Shown here: piece by piece, positions 53,722 to 64,000 of the stretch
How the letters are laid out: each line of letters begins with the position of its first letter
How positions within the stretch are numbered: the first letter of the stretch is position 1
Assembly (NCBI GenBank): GCA_933228895.1
Contig: OW121852.1
Location: forward strand, 104,677,544-104,741,543
Source: Platycnemis pennipes
Lineage: Eukaryota; Arthropoda; Insecta; Odonata; Platycnemididae
DNA: 64,000 nt
Direction: 5' to 3'
The notes under the pieces: generated by a model
What the model was told of the DNA's origin: nothing
Databases searched by the model: none
The model's input: only the letters and a program-made list of their open reading frames with translations
Position numbers and translations under genes: made by a program

Positions 53722-56700
53722 AACTTACTTATTAGACTTATTTAGGAGCATTGATGTCACATGAGCCTACATAATAACGGAGTAGTTTTCCTTCAATAGA
53801 ACGGTCTCATCCACGGAGGAGGTCTCTGCTGGCCACGACACTTTTTTATATCATTCGAAGTTGCCGCGCGTTTGCATCACCCATTTTTATCCTTGAGTTC
53901 CATTTCAAATTTTTAAACTGCCTCATAAACTGCCAGCGTGGTATGTTCCAGGAGGATCGAGGGTGTAACGTATCTACCGAAGAAAGGCCAGGATGAGTCG
54001 GGGGTCTCGTTTAGAACGGCTTAGGTGTGGGGCTGCTATTAATGGGAGAATCTCCTATGCGAGAGCCATTGGTCTCAGAAACGTGGTGGGAGTGGGGGGA
54101 ATTTGACTGGATGATTGTGCTCAAAGAGATTTCAACGCTCGGGGAGGTGGTGTGGGAGCCTTCTAGGGTTAAGGGTACGATGTATTACGCGTATCCTCCC
54201 CGAATTCGCCTTACTCCTGCCCTTTCATTCCTCGCCCCCTCCTCCTGCCTCCCACCGTCGAGAAGTGTACGACCTCCCAAGGAAATCCATCCTCTCCCCA
54301 GAGTCTCCTGTGGCGTCCTCATCCCTCTGCGTACAAATCCCTGTGCTCTCACCCTTACGGCTCCTCCCCCATCGGCCGCACCGCGTCACCCACTCCAGAA
54401 GCGATCTCTCCCTCCACCCATGTCCCCGTTCAACCCTTTCGGGATCCCTTCTCAGCATGCGTCGGGAGGGAATTCGCCCTTGGTCCTCAAGGGAGGCCCG
54501 CTTTCTTTCGGCGGGTCAATATTCAAAAAGGGGATCGGGGTTTATGAAGGGATTTCGTCTTTAAGGGGGAAGGGGGTCTTCCGATATCCCCTCCCCTTGG
54601 TACTACCTGCGATCGGACTTCGGGAGTGATTGTCCGTTAGGAAAGTCCGGAGTGGACAACGCGGGCGGTTCTGGCTTCATTTTTCATTCGCCAAGATGCA
54701 AATCGGGTTCGGAGGGTTGGGGAGGTGGTCTTATTCTGTAGCGGAACGCCCCTGATGGAAAATCTTCGTGCTCTCGCCTTAGGGAATGTTGATGCCGTGG
54801 GCCTCCGCGAATCTTTCTCCTCCTCCTCATCTCTTTGACGCGGTCCCCATTTTATGGCGCAACGGCCCACTTAAGTCACCGGAAGAAAAGCTGTCGGGAA
54901 TGGCTCGTCTCCGCGGCGTCACTTAGTTATTCCTTGCTCGTTTGTCTCCTTCCCTTCGTGGCTAAGACGGTCATCCCTTCCGTGTAATTTTTGATGGCGA
55001 CCGTTGAAAAATTATTCACTGTTGTCGGTTATTTACTTCCCTGGGGAATACAAAGAAGTTGGGTGCGATTTCTTGGGGAAATTCAAATGTTATACGCGGA
55101 ACGAACGGATTATTTCCGTTATATCTGAGGTGGCGCTGGAAAAATGGAAATTTGTCTCCGAATACGAGCGTAAACGACGTGGAGGTGTTTCCGAATCCGC
55201 CCACTTTAACCACTCCTTTTTTTACTAATATTCGTTGTAATTGAGCATTAATATTTTCTTCCGTTGTTTCATCCCCTCGTTAGGATATAATGCCAGTACA
55301 TCCGGGAGGTGGAGGGCCTTTTTGCAAAGCACCAACACTCCCAAATTTGCAAAATTGCAATAACATGGTCACCATCTTATGGGCCATCCGAAGATGTTCT
55401 CTACAACGTCGGAAGTACAAGCAGTTAAGGGCGTTTCAATTATTCCAAAATGACCCTGTTCAACTTTTAACGTCCACGTTTAATTTTTTTCAACAAACTG
55501 GTGCGCGTGGTATGGTGCGGGCCACAGGAGTCTTCGAAATTTTACGATGGTGGGAGATTGTGCCGTAACCGGTATGGCCACTGGTCAGTTCTTTGAATGC
55601 CAAGCATTGCCCCTTTCCGTGGGACCACCTTCCTTGATCCCCTCGGAAGAGAAAGGTCATCTTTTCCCATTCCTTGACCAATCCGTCCCACCTTTGCATC
55701 CCGCCGTACCCTCTCAGGCCTTGAAATCTCTCTGCTCCTTTGATTTCCCCATTCACTTTCTCCATTGCCATCTTCTATTCCTTTCTCCCCTTCATCCCCT
55801 CTGCCTATTTTAATAATTCCTTCCGTTTTCTTCCCCTCGCCCCTGAACCCTCAGGGAACCCATTTCCTCGGCGTTTTCTTATTGCCCACCGCTTTCAATA
55901 TTCCTGCGAATATCTAATGAGCAACGGTTTGAAAGCATTTTAGAATGCCAAGATTTTCCCTCGGCGTCACGGAAATCAAAAGAAAAAGCTGCTGGGGAAA
56001 TATTTTCCTCTTGCATCTTCCATCTTCGCTCACGGGTATTACGTGAGGAGCCAAATATTACGACTAAGAAGGTGTGCGCTTTCAAAGATGCTTTATGCGC
56101 TTCAGGGGTTATTTATGGCTGCGGAAATTCAAGAAGGGAAAAGGCTGCTTTACTGAACAACTTGTGAAATAAATTGAAATAAATTTATCTTCTAAATTTT
56201 AACTTTCCGTATAAGTGATCAATGATCCTCATTAAGGTGATATATATCGCTAAATTTCAGTTTTAATCTTGTAGAAATGTTTTGCATCAGGCACAGTTGC
56301 CATTGATGCCATTGCAACATAATATTAATATGATAAGCTTGAAGGATCGCTATCTTTGCCGCGGTGTTGTATTCTCATCAGATCGTAATCTTGGCTAATA
56401 GTTGTCTCAAGAAATCGTGATGGGTGGAAATGACGACGCCCAGTATTTGTACGATAGTTAAAGACACGTTAATTTGTATTACATTGTTCCATATTTCTCT
56501 TGCTTCAGACGGCTAATTACGTCAGGCAATTATGGATTCGAATTGTATTGTGAATTTGGTTATGATTGCGATTCTGTATTCTATATTCCGTTATTGTAAA
56601 TCGATCTTACTCTTGACGTTTGTGTCTTTTACGTTCATCCTTTCGTAATTTGCGAAGACTAATTCAGTGAAGTTGTACTGGTTCATAGTTCAAAGAATTT

Positions 56701-57600
56701 TTATTCAGTTGCTACTTTTTTTGATAGGTACTTGCATTGATTTTGTATTTTGTGTAGCTACATTGTATTTTGGAGGACCTCATATTTGTTATTTAAATCA
56801 TTACCCCATTTCTTTGCCGTATTAATTTTCTATTGCCGGATGAGTGCGATAAAATTGTTTGTTTGCCATTTTTTAGTTGAATTTGTGGTAGAATGTACGC
56901 CCAATTAATATGCTACTCCATTCTGCCTGCGAACCCTGAAAATGCGATGCCATGTATTGTTTAGAATGTTTGCATGCATCCTTGTTTTAAAAATTGGTGA
57001 AATTGAATACTATTTACATGAACTGGCTCCATTAAGTGCTGCTGTATACTCGTGGTAATTGTAACGAATTTTCATATTTACCTCTGAATGATTTGTAATA
57101 AAGAACATTTGCTCATTTATTTGTCACGGAAAATATTTAACTGGAGTGTTGGTGTGTCTTAATTGGTAGTTATCTTTGAGAATAGATTTATAATTTCGTG
57201 AATAAATTTTTTAAGGGGATAGCATCATTACTCTTAGCCAAAGTCGTGTATGCTCATTGAACATCGGTAAAGCGGACCACACCGTACTTTGCGCTTTATT
57301 ACTCATTTCTTGATCGAAGTAATTATTATGTGGGGTTAAACTTTTCGCTTTCGTAGTTTGCCTTCGTGTTCTTTCCCGCTGGTGGCGATCGTGTTACTTC
57401 AATTCGGATGTGCGCTTCTGAGATTGTCTTCAATCTCTTGGGTTAAGTAGTTCTACCATGGGAAGGCAACCAACAGCGAGGTCGTTTCCGCAATGATTGG
57501 TGGGTAATTGGTTTGAGTTCGGAATTGTTCACGAGCAGGAGAAAGGGTGTAGAGAACCCCGGAATCGGTAAGCACCAATGGCAATAAGGAGTCCCATTCG
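53722..57600. other. GC-richer non-repetitive region, no gene recognised
   Basis: From about 54000 to 56100 base composition rises (C/G and CT-rich runs), then returns to AT-rich. A 200-codon + frame at 54027-54629 is Pro/Ser-rich with no family match, and other overlapping frames are equally open, so it is not called. AATAAA at 57097-57102 with T/G-rich sequence after it could be a poly(A) site on the + strand. Confidence 0.35.
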
Positions 57601-57619
57601 ACGGAAGGGTTTATGCCTT

Positions 57620-57770
57620 TGGCCGAGCTCTGCATGAGCATTGACGCAGGGATCGTTTTTCCTTTAAGAAGTAGCTGTCAAAGCCGAGATTCGAAACCGG
57701 GCCCTCGAAATGGAAAGCTACTATCCTCTGGTAGTGGTAGCACACATCATATGGCTACCTGTGGATTTCA
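57620..57770 (-). mobile_element. tRNA-like SINE head 1
   Basis: On the - strand a GTGTGCTACCACTACCAG-type segment and a GGTTTCGAATCTC B-box-like motif (57687-57699) are spaced as in tRNA-derived SINEs. Confidence 0.5.
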
Positions 57771-57839
57771 AGTCCGTTCCGCACTTATAGGCACTTCACA
57801 CCGGGAGGAAAGGCACAAGGAAGGGAATGAATAGGTAAG

Positions 57840-58080
57840 GAGAAAAGGTTAAGAGAAACCCGGTGTCGGAATTAGCTTGCTGTTGACGAAAGGTGCCAAG
57901 GGGACCACGGGTTAACATCCCGTCCGATGGACGCAGTACTGAGCGCGAATGCTCTCCACATAGCACTCCAGTAAGGTCCGGTTTACCAATGAAATACATC
58001 TTCCATTGAAGGGATTCGAACCCGGGCCCACTTACAGGCCAATACCCTAACCACTGCACCAACCCAACCCGAAACCCGAC
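57840..58080 (-). mobile_element. tRNA-like SINE 2
   Basis: On the - strand TTGGTGCAGTGGTTAGGG (A box) and GGGTTCGAATCCC (B box, 58011-58023) are followed by a tail containing GACGGGATGTTAACC and GCTAATTCCGACACCGGG. That tail recurs at 63330-63410. Confidence 0.65.
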
Positions 58081-58129
58081 CTCTAGTGATATAGCACCAT
58101 AAGCTAAACATACCTAAGACACACAAGAC

Positions 58130-58220
58130 ACAAATGCCCAAGGCGAGATTCGTATCCACGACCCTATCAATAATCGTGAGGACGGTGCGTAACTGACCTG
58201 GCTACCACGGCATGCCATAG
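58130..58220 (-). mobile_element. tRNA-like SINE head 3
   Basis: On the - strand GCCGTGGTAGCCAGGTCAG and GGATACGAATCTCGCC are A/B-box-like. Similar in spacing to heads 1 and 4. Confidence 0.5.
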
Positions 58221-58320
58221 TCTCCTCCACGTTGATCAGTCCTCTCATGTGTTCATCCCGGTGCAGGCCTCTAGCTATCGGCCATCTAGTTAGCAGCGGA
58301 CGCGCCAACTAGCTGGGTTA

Positions 58321-60425
58321 AATGTACATTTACATAAGAAAATTTGTGTCTGGCATTATAATTGTAGTCTTCTGACGCTTGAGAGATCGTACCTCTTTAA
58401 ACCTCAGGATGTGAAGGCTCGTCCAAGTTTTTTAAAAGTTTCGCAACGCGCTGGACTTGCCTTGCACCTTCCGAGGCGAAGATAGAAGAAAAGTTTGGGC
58501 CTTCGTGCAAAAAAATTCAGATGCTCAAGTGTAATGGCATTACGTGACCGTGAAAGTGCCGGCTTTTCAATTAATTTACCCTCGCACGTCTTCCCCACCC
58601 CTGTTTGCCGTCCCGATCGGAGTGCAAAAAAAAAGCGTGCGAATGCGGTCGCTACGTTTCCCGCCGGGGTCTTCCGCTACAACCGGCTGGACGGACCATC
58701 CCGTAACCCATCCAAGGCTCCAGACCGATTGATACCCTGGGGGTTCCCGGGGGTGGGCGGGAATAGTCCTCCCCCCTCCGTCGGATGGACACCTGAGGTC
58801 TGGTCATAACGTGCGGATTATGTGGGACGTTTATGTTTAGCCAGCCGAAGGAGGCAAGAGGTGTTCTTCTTCCTCACTTCCCCCGCTCCAGTCCCATCTG
58901 TTTTTTTCTCCCTCTCCTTCCACTCTTAATAGCCACGGCTTACTTCCTCGATTGATGATCTTCGGCCTTCGAGGACAGCCACGGATCGTGAGACAAGTAC
59001 ACTCCAGGGGTCAGTTGTGGGGTTCGGGTTTATCCAACCTTCTGCGACTGTCGTGCGAAACCGTCCACAAACTGGCCATCAAAGTGTTTTTTCGTCCCTC
59101 TGCATGTCTATTAACGGGGTGGTTGCGTGTGGCTCTATCCGGTCGCAGCGGACGTCCTCTGGGACGAGGATGAAGCTGGAAGATCGGAGGGAGAAGTGGT
59201 TGAGCAGTGCTTTCGAGTGACGGAACGGTCGTCGTGAGAATCACAGTTCGGCATCTACATGCTACCCTGAGAGCCATCGTATGGCAGGAGGTGGGAGGTC
59301 ACCAGCCTTTAAAATACTAAAAGGAAAGAATTTTTGTTGAAAAAGAAAGGAATAAAAAACGATGAAATTAGATTATAAGGCGTGATTTGTATTTTTTATG
59401 AGTTAGTCTAGATTAGCGTTGTAGCCATGTATTGTGCGTGAAAATTTTGATTCTTGTGACATCATTCTTTGGCTACATCAGGAATAACAAATCATTATTC
59501 AATGTTTAGGCAAATTCAAATAATATTCTCAGGAAGGAATGCACTCTCACCTTCCAAATCGTCCTCTACGATTCAAGATAATACGACTTCTGAACTTGAA
59601 AAGTGAATGAGATGCCGTAAAATAGTCAAATCCCATTTGGTTGCGAATTTCAATGCGTTTCTAAAGGTCCTATCATCATTATCTGGCGACGTAATATTTT
59701 TTTAAATTCTCAATGCCGAAGCAATGACTACACATATCGTCAACTTTTGGAAATTGTATGGATGTGTGGAAATCAAACGCGGTCTTTTCTCTACAGTTTT
59801 TCATGCGTCTATCGTAAGGGAATCGTCCTTATTTTGTTGGAGGGTTTTGGAATTCTCTGCGTGGGAGGGATATCTTCAAGAAAGTCTTCGGAAACTCTTG
59901 AGGCAATATACGAATTTTTGAGCATATCGTTTTCGGAATTCTTTTTTCTCCTGTAGGGAGATAGAAGGGTCTGAGAGTAGTGGTCATTATCGCTTCGGGA
60001 ATATAGTCACCTCCCGCCATGTCTCTCGTAAACGTTTACTGGCCAGCTTCTCCCTGCGACTCCTTCTCTTTCCCTGCCCTACACTGCTCCTAACCGTCAA
60101 TGTCCCTTGAGCCGTTGCCCGTAAGTTTGCACCAGTATCCACTCCCCTCCAAAAGTTTCCAATGGATGCGAATCAAATTTCTGGCCTCTATACCTCTCTC
60201 ACACTCCACCTCCAGCAGGTACTTTCGAGAATTGAGCACAGGCTCTTAGGACCGTTTTAATCGTTTGGTGTAATATTTTCGTAACTGGAGAACTATCTCG
60301 AATACGATATTCCGCAGTGGACACGTCAGCTGAATTTACGTAGTTTACAAAATGGTGACCCTCCCATCGACACAGTGTTGGACGTTACTATATGGAATTC
60401 AGTCATGTTAGGATTTTTAGAAATA
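58321..60425. other. Unclassified region
   Basis: GC-richer to about 59280, then AT-rich. No gene, conserved motif or repeat recognised. Confidence 0.35.
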
Positions 60426-60480
60426 CAGTAAACTCCCGATTTTCCGCGCTAGTGACTGGTAAAGGGTGCACGGATAATCT
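60426..60480. mobile_element. Single Tigger-like end
   Basis: TA then CAGTAAACTCCCGATTTTCC resembles the Tigger ends elsewhere in the window. No matching right end was found, so the element is truncated or the match is fortuitous. Confidence 0.4.
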
Positions 60481-60488
60481 GCTGTTTA

Positions 60489-60629
60489 GTTTCAAGAAGT
60501 TCTTTAGGGTTGTCCACCGGGTAAGGGCCTCTATTTCGGCCGACGTTTCGATCCTCGACTCGAGGGTCATCTTCAGGGCCGAAATGGACTCCCTTACCCA
60601 GTGGACAACCCGAGAAAACTTCTTGAAAC
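60489..60629. repeat. Long inverted repeat with hammerhead-like loop
   Basis: Arms of about 50 bp: GTTTCAAGAAGTTCTTTAGG... to ATTTCGGCC, and its near-complement ending CTTCTTGAAAC. On the - strand the centre (60543-60576) reads CTGAAGATGA, a CCTCGA/TCGAGG stem, then ATCGAAACGTCGG. The arrangement resembles the hammerhead core with a 3-base insertion. Confidence 0.6.
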
Positions 60630-61665
60630 AGATACGCCGGGAAAACACCAATTCCTGCTGTTTAGTTCTTTCCGTATTCATTTCTCCACGGTGCGCTGCC
60701 AAAATAAATAAACTCCCAAAGAAGTTAAACCAATCTGCCAATGAAAAGATCCTCGCTGTATACATAATAGTATTTTATGACTAAAAATAATCCAGTAGAG
60801 CGGTCCCGGACGCAATCAAATGTTCGAAATGATCGGAATCCTTATCCTACCCTTCCCCCTTCCCTATGCTGCTCCTAGCATTCAAACGATATTCGTTGGA
60901 CTCTTGCACATAAGATTACACCCGTTTCCACTCACCTCCATTTCCGATGGTTTTGAACCAATTTTAGCATCTCTCCCTCTCTCATGTAATTTTCTTTACT
61001 TAACGCCTGTAGGGAGTGACTGTTTCTTGCAAGATTGATTGTAGATAGGAATTTTTTGAACCTTGAATAGTATTCCTTTCTTTTGTAAGAAACCATGCTT
61101 AGTATTTAATTGTGAATGTATGCATTTTCATATATACCGCGCCAAGTAAGCTGATTAACCCTTAAATATATCATAATCGTTAATCAACAATCCTAAGATT
61201 GGTTTGATGCAGTTCTCTCTATTCTCCTATTGGCTAACCTCTTCATATTGATATAAATCTTCTCTTTCACATACTTTACAACTTGTTGGAGGGTTTTTTG
61301 TTCTTAAGTTGTACCGTCTTCGTTTTAAAGTTTTCAACCGGCTTCTCTAATTTCCCAATCTTCTTAAGCTTTCTTCGTCAATCAATCGCTCGAGTGACTA
61401 ACGAAGTATTTACGAAATTTTAAGTTACTCTACTTTGTAAGGTTCTATAGTTGGGGAGTCGGTTTTCTTCATAATATCATTAACCTATTAAGAGCTAATT
61501 TGTTGTTATGTATAGCGACGTAAGAGTTAAATACCATATTTCTTCTCATCCCCTGGAAATTGCCATGTTACCATCATTTTTTAAGTGTACCCTCACTTCT
61601 GAGGTTATATCTCACTGCCTTGCCTAACTTCAATCTTAATTCTATTGCTAAAACAAATGTAAAAT
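60630..61665. other. Unclassified AT-rich region
   Basis: No gene or repeat recognised. Confidence 0.35.
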
Positions 61666-61775
61666 ATCCGTGCCCGAAGCGAAATGCGTACCCATGATCT
61701 TAGACTTGTGCCGGCGCGATACCGACCTCTGTACCGCTGTTCCCATCATTCCTATGGGACAAATACGATTCGATC
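61666..61775 (-). mobile_element. tRNA-like SINE head 4
   Basis: On the - strand AGCGGTACAGAGGTCGG and GGGTACGCATTTCGC occupy A- and B-box positions. Degenerate, but similar in layout to head 3. Confidence 0.4.
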
Positions 61776-63319
61776 ATGTGTGTTTGCTGCGTCAGTTGAA
61801 AGTTATTTATGTTTGTCTCCATCTTTTCTCGCGTAACTTCCCATTCCAAATGCTTAATTCTGCCCTATCGATCGCGTAAAAACTTATAATGACGCTGGAC
61901 TCTGTGATGAATGTTTTTCAAGTGCCTTCTCGCTGTTTTCCCTGATGGTCATGCATCTATGTCAGGGTTAGACGCCGTCAATGCTTTGTTTCTCCCATCA
62001 TAATAGTTTTACTTGCATCCCTCAAGGGTTCCTTGATAGGTGCGTCGTTTCACCTCTCGAACCTTTGTATTTGGTCACGTTCTCTAGTCGCTGTGATATC
62101 CTGCGATAAAAATCCGGGTGTCATGGTTTGTCAACAGCCTTTTTTTCCTCCCTAAGCGTTAGGTTCTTTCTAATGATTCGTGAAAATCAGGAAAATGTCT
62201 CGCAAAAAGGTGACCGAAGCGTCATCGGATAGGTGTCTCGGACGGATTAAATATCACCCGGCAAGGTGTCGGTTTCTCGTCGAAAAAAATCTGTCTTTGG
62301 TCCCCGATGGCGAAATATGTCGGTGGCCGCCTCAACATACAAGGCCCCCCTACAAGAAACTCAACTCCGTCTTCCTCTCCTCGTCTTCTCCATATCAACG
62401 AAGCGTGAGATTCGTTTTCACATACGCGAGGGAGAGGCGGAAAAAATGCACCCAGGCTGTTTGTTTTTTGGTCCGTATGGAAGGACGTTGTCGACGCGCG
62501 CGCGTTAGAGTGGCCCTGGGAGGTCTTCGGGGTCCGTCACCGGCACCTCGTTGAGGCTGGCTTAATCCCGCCCCCGGGGGTGGAGGGGACGTGATTAATG
62601 AACGGGTCGGATTCCAGCCGTGCCTCTGCTTTGCTGCCAAACGAACCTCGGCCCTCGGAAATAGTCGCCGATGCGGTCTACGGAAGAAGTTGTACTCTTC
62701 GGCGCGAGCCTACCTTCCCTTCTTTGCATATGTATACTACCGTCAAGCCTCCTCAGTGGTGTGTTGTTGTCAGTCACCACGGATAGCGCATCATGCATGG
62801 ATTACATTCGCGCGCGTGGTTTTTGGTAACCATTATACCGATTTTACTACTAAAACAGGTTAATTCTCCGAGAAATGAGGTGTTTCACATGAAATGCAGC
62901 CGCCAATTTCAAGCTGAGATAGTCACGGAACTTATGACATTATTAATTTAGTTGGATGAAAAATCGCAGTGCTTCAAGAACAAGAAAGCAAGAACTTGTC
63001 ATGCATGTTTCAAACAAAAGTAGCTCGATTTACCAACTTGAGTTTTTCGGAAAAATCTGGTTCCAAGAAAATCCTTAACCATGGTTACGCCACATGTGTA
63101 CAGGGGTTTTTCCCTTTTGTAAACCCGGCACCAATAGTCAGTAGCCATACTGAAACTACCTTCGTGGGTATCACTGTACTATGATAAAAATTAGCGCTTC
63201 CTTGTGTGTCAGATATATTTTTTGTTAGATTCGTGGGAGGCGTCTGACAGCTGAGGTCATTTACTCCATTTTGGGCAAAAGGGAAATTTTTTAGAGGAAG
63301 ATATTTTTTCTGGAAACAA
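61776..63319. other. Unclassified region
   Basis: GC-rich between about 62200 and 62720, where many frames stay open on both strands, so open frames there are not evidence of a gene. Nothing recognised. Confidence 0.35.
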
Positions 63320-63600
63320 AGTGGGTGGAGAAAAACTGCGTCGGCATTAGCCCGCTGTTGAATAAAGATGGTGGTATAACTTCCTCCCCGACGGACGGAT
63401 GTTAATTATGTTCAGAACTTATTATATAAATAATTATGTTATGTTCTCCACTTGTAACGATGTCCTCACAGGTCTCAACTAGGTATCATTATACCCGATG
63501 GCAAATTTATTCGACTACCGGGATTCGAGCTCGGGTGTTTTTTGGATGGGAATCCATCGCTGTAGCCATGACACCAACCTCATTTCCACGGTGTCTATTT
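63320..63600 (-). mobile_element. tRNA-like SINE 5
   Basis: On the - strand GTCATGGCTACAGCGATGG (A box) and GAGCTCGAATCCCGG (B box, 63519-63534) precede a tail shared with SINE 2 (GGGCTAATGCCGACGC region at about 63336-63356). Confidence 0.6.
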
Positions 63601-64000
63601 CTTCCGCTACGTGTAGGGGTTTGATGGAAGAGGGGACTTTTAGTCTCAATCTCGCCCCAATAAAGACACTTATCTACGGTCGTATCCGTCGCTTGCTATC
63701 TTGTTGCATTTTTTTGCTCACAAAAATGTATCGTGTACGTTCGATCGAATGGATTAGGGTGCAATGCGTTTGTGACGTATTTCTTCTTTAGCCAGTGCTA
63801 TCCAGTGTCTCATTGTCGTCTTGGGTTGTTTAGGTGTTCATGCGATTGCTATCATGAGATGCCTCAGAAACGGAACTGAAATATTGTATCCGAATAGTTG
63901 GGAATATTTCCGTGAGCTACTTTCTTCATTATGTCATCCGTTGTTACTTTGGAGTGTATGTCGGATAGGTGAATAAGGCTAGAAGAATATATGAATTGGG
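63601..64000. other. Right edge, no feature recognised
   Basis: No gene or repeat supported. The missing PSMD3 end may lie beyond this edge. Confidence 0.35.

Noticed and set aside
54027..54629. 200-codon open frame on the + strand
   Set aside because: Pro/Ser-rich, no family match, and a second overlapping frame of 149 codons is open in the same GC-rich DNA, so openness is explained by composition.
62180..62640. Overlapping frames of 60-124 codons
   Set aside because: Several frames on both strands stay open in the same GC-rich DNA; no splice sites, start context or family match single out one.

Overview
This is animal nuclear DNA, almost certainly from an arthropod and probably an insect with a fairly large, AT-rich, transposon-rich genome. 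The evidence is GT-AG split genes with introns up to about 7 kb, three conserved animal genes, and dense pogo/Tigger, hAT, mariner, Penelope-like and tRNA-SINE-like relics. I do not name a species.

Layout. From about 2.1 to 11.4 kb, four + strand exons encode the C-terminal quarter of exportin-6 (XPO6); its earlier exons lie left of the window. From 19.15 down to 12.35 kb, five - strand exons give a complete HSPBAP1-type JmjC protein of about 416 residues. It is tail-to-tail with XPO6 and head-to-head with the next gene. From 20.0 to 47.8 kb, nine + strand exons encode 496 residues of the 26S proteasome lid subunit PSMD3/Rpn3. HSPBAP1 and PSMD3 start codons are 867 bp apart, so the interval is probably a shared bidirectional promoter. 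It holds an antioxidant-response-like element followed by a likely 5' UTR splice donor. The conserved PSMD3 C-terminal tail was not found; one short in-frame exon at 52.69 kb is only a weak candidate.

Most remaining sequence is transposon debris, chiefly Tigger/pogo-type elements at TA sites with CAGT-type ends. Several nestings can be dated relative to each other: a Tigger in repeat A (23.5-25.1 kb), a Tigger in an 8-bp-TSD hAT element (36.8-42.5 kb), and a Tigger splitting an acidic ORF in a way that preserves its frame (29.4-32.4 kb). Other relics are a Penelope-like endonuclease fragment with a hammerhead-like core (4.6-5.1 kb) and a deleted mariner (50.3-50.9 kb).

From 53 to 64 kb I recognise no coding gene. 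The region has a GC-richer non-repetitive stretch (54-56 kb), a cluster of tRNA-like SINE heads all on the - strand (57.6-63.6 kb), and a long inverted repeat with a hammerhead-like loop (60.5 kb).

No prokaryotic feature, CRISPR array, functional tRNA or rRNA was found. The three host genes belong to different processes (actin/profilin nuclear export, a JmjC dioxygenase-like protein, protein degradation). Only HSPBAP1 and PSMD3 look physically linked in regulation.
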